Source of the DNA: CAYXZO01 sp964469505
Lineage (GTDB): Bacteria; Fidelibacterota; UBA8477; JABMPR01
Direction of reading: 5' to 3'
DNA length: 6,581 bases
NCBI GenBank assembly: GCA_964469505.1
Contig: CAYXZO010000096.1
Location: forward strand, 1-6,581
Shown one piece after another: positions 5,362 to 6,581 of the stretch. Positions within the stretch are counted from its first letter, which is position 1, and each line of letters opens with the position of its first letter. The position numbers and the translations under genes are program-made. The notes beneath the pieces are model-generated. The model searched no databases and was not told where the DNA came from. It saw nothing but the letters and a program-made list of their open reading frames with translations.

Positions 5362-6581
5362 CGGATCACCAGAAATCTACCAACCTTGGTGTGGCCATCG
5401 GGAGTTTCAGCATAATAGAGGTAAACGCCGGGCGCGATAAAGGTGTCGTTGTGGGTCCGCATATCCCAGAATTCATACCCGGTGTTTCCGTTATGCTCCA
5501 CGGTGGCCACCCAATCCCCGGCCAGAGTGTAAATCCTGATGGTACACTGATCGGGCAGGTTGTTGAACTGTAGGCGCTTGCCGAATTCGTTGGTCTCCCA
5601 CGCATTGGTAACGATATAGGGGTCGGGAACTACTTTGACATTGGCCAACGGATTGGTTTCGGCTGCTGCGGTGGGCTTAAGAGCTTTGGTATCAAACACG
5701 TAGTAAATCTCAGGACGGAACGGTTTGTAGGTTTTAATGGTGAACTCATCACCTTGAGACGGAGGATGGGGTGTACGGTGAATCACGTTCCCGTAGCGGT
5801 CTATGTATTCTTCGGGAAAATTATTGGTCATCAGAAACATAAAGTTCCTGAGGGTATCGCTATTGTCAGTGGTGAGCATCAAGACATCAACATGCATCTC
5901 GTACCACCAGCCGTTATGATCGCTACCGGGCGTGAAACCTTTGCCGCCGGGGACCAAATCCCATCCCAAAGGACTGAAATAGTATTTCCGGTAGGTCTCC
6001 CAGGGTTGTGAAATGGCAAAATCGCAGATTACGGTATTAGCCGTTACATCTATGGGATTATCGGGATCGGTGATGACCTCAACCCTCAGGGGCAAGTATT
6101 GGGTCGTGTCTTGCCAGATGTCATAGAAAATGTCAAACCATCTGACGTTTTCCCCATTGGCAGTGTCAACTGTAATTTTGAAATCATCGTACGTTTCGAT
6201 GGTTTCCTGAATGGCCATATTCCCCAATTCGGGATATTTGCTCTTGGTACGCCAATCGAAGGTACAGGTGTCCCCTTGTACTTTCGTCCAACCGATAAAT
6301 GCCACACCCCCGGGAGAGTCCTCCAGGCTTAAACGAAAACCATGCACCACCGGTAAACGATCACCCTCTGCCGCGCTCAGGGGCAAGTTATTAAACAGGG
6401 TATCGCCCGTGGTGGAATCCCACAGAGTGAAGCCTTTAACGTAGCTTGTATCCCCACTGGCGGATATTTCCAGGGCAGTATCGCTGAAAGTCAATTTGTA
6501 CGTATGGCCAGTGATGGAATCCGGATCGATCAGGGTAACGCGGACGGTGCCGGTACAGAAGCCGCCTTGAGCCTGCAATTC
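5358..6581 (-). CDS. Secreted or surface protein with T9SS-like C-terminal sorting domain, 5' end outside the window
   Basis: The frame is open from the right edge to TGA 5358; a TTG at 6578 is only an internal codon, so the true start lies outside the window. The visible 407 residues are rich in Asp, Thr, Gly and aromatic residues, with no membrane segment, typical of extracellular beta-rich proteins. The last 96 residues form a sorting-domain-like module: NVKVVPDPYIVTNAWE, then LQFNNLPDQCTIRIYTLAGD, WDMRTHND, APGVYLYYAE and the final KVGRFLVIR. This matches the type A T9SS sorting or FlgD-like Ig-fold C-termini common in FCB bacteria. The middle part (for example HNGWWYEMHVDVLMLTTDN and YRKYYFSPLGWDLVPGG) I do not recognise. 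It is coupled by ATGA overlap to the PorV-family gene and may be its dedicated cargo. Confidence 0.8.
   Translation of the reverse strand, partial: ELQAQGGFCTGTVRVTLIDPDSITGHTYKLTFSDTALEISASGDTSYVKGFTLWDSTTGDTLFNNLPLSAAEGDRLPVVHGFRLSLEDSPGGVAFIGWTKVQGDTCTFDWRTKSKYPELGNMAIQETIETYDDFKITVDTANGENVRWFDIFYDIWQDTTQYLPLRVEVITDPDNPIDVTANTVICDFAISQPWETYRKYYFSPLGWDLVPGGKGFTPGSDHNGWWYEMHVDVLMLTTDNSDTLRNFMFLMTNNFPEEYIDRYGNVIHRTPHPPSQGDEFTIKTYKPFRPEIYYVFDTKALKPTAAAETNPLANVKVVPDPYIVTNAWETNEFGKRLQFNNLPDQCTIRIYTLAGDWVATVEHNGNTGYEFWDMRTHNDTFIAPGVYLYYAETPDGHTKVGRFLVIR

Noticed and set aside
5113..5440. Plus-strand frames opposite the PorV-family gene start
   Set aside because: They are antisense to a clearly conserved protein and its signal peptide, with no ribosome binding site or family features.
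6578..6578. TTG at 6578 as the start of the cargo gene
   Set aside because: The frame stays open to the window edge, there is no signal peptide after this TTG, and the residues that follow look like the middle of an extracellular protein.

Overview
The window comes from a bacterial chromosome or metagenomic contig, probably a member of the FCB superphylum (the Marinimicrobia / Calditrichota / Ignavibacteria / KSB1 neighbourhood). The grounds are a PorV/PorQ-family outer-membrane protein directly downstream of a secreted protein with a type IX secretion (T9SS)-like C-terminal sorting domain. The phylum is an inference; no rRNA or other marker gene is present. All supported genes lie on the minus strand, so transcription runs from right to left.

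Right part (4348-6581): a secreted or surface protein, cut by the window edge, ends in a T9SS-type sorting domain. Its stop codon overlaps the start of a complete PorV/PorQ-like outer-membrane protein as ATGA, so the two are probably translationally coupled as cargo and carrier. A 269-bp gap follows (4079-4347). It holds an imperfect inverted-repeat element of the GGGCTTCAGCCC / GGGCTAAAGCCC type, which on the minus strand is followed by a T-rich tract and so looks like the terminator of this unit.

Left part (1-4078): a type I restriction-modification locus with an accessory gene. hsdM (N6-adenine methyltransferase) is followed by a DUF1016/YhcG-family PDDEXK nuclease gene, then by a short remnant of an AlbA_2/HATPase_c_4-type ATP-binding protein, then by the first 126 codons of hsdS (specificity subunit), which runs off the left edge. 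No hsdR is visible; it could lie outside the window.

The most unusual signal is a family of 7-bp tandem repeats (GAAGTNN on one strand, TTCNNAC/TTCNCAC on the other). There are five arrays with about 33 units: 704-770, 1812-1870, 1901-1960, 2464-2492 and 2591-2621. Three arrays occupy the gaps on either side of the nuclease gene. Two, in opposite orientation, sit inside the hsdM coding sequence, in a variable linker, and are read through in frame. Two arrays begin exactly at the TGA stop codon of the upstream gene, in the same heptad phase. The arrays could be seams for recombination or cassette exchange, or, because 7 is not a multiple of 3, sites where a one-unit change would switch HsdM off. 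Both are hypotheses.

The hsdS, remnant and nuclease region is visibly more AT-rich than most of hsdM and the PorV/cargo pair, consistent with a mosaic history. No tRNA, rRNA, CRISPR array or transposase was recognised.
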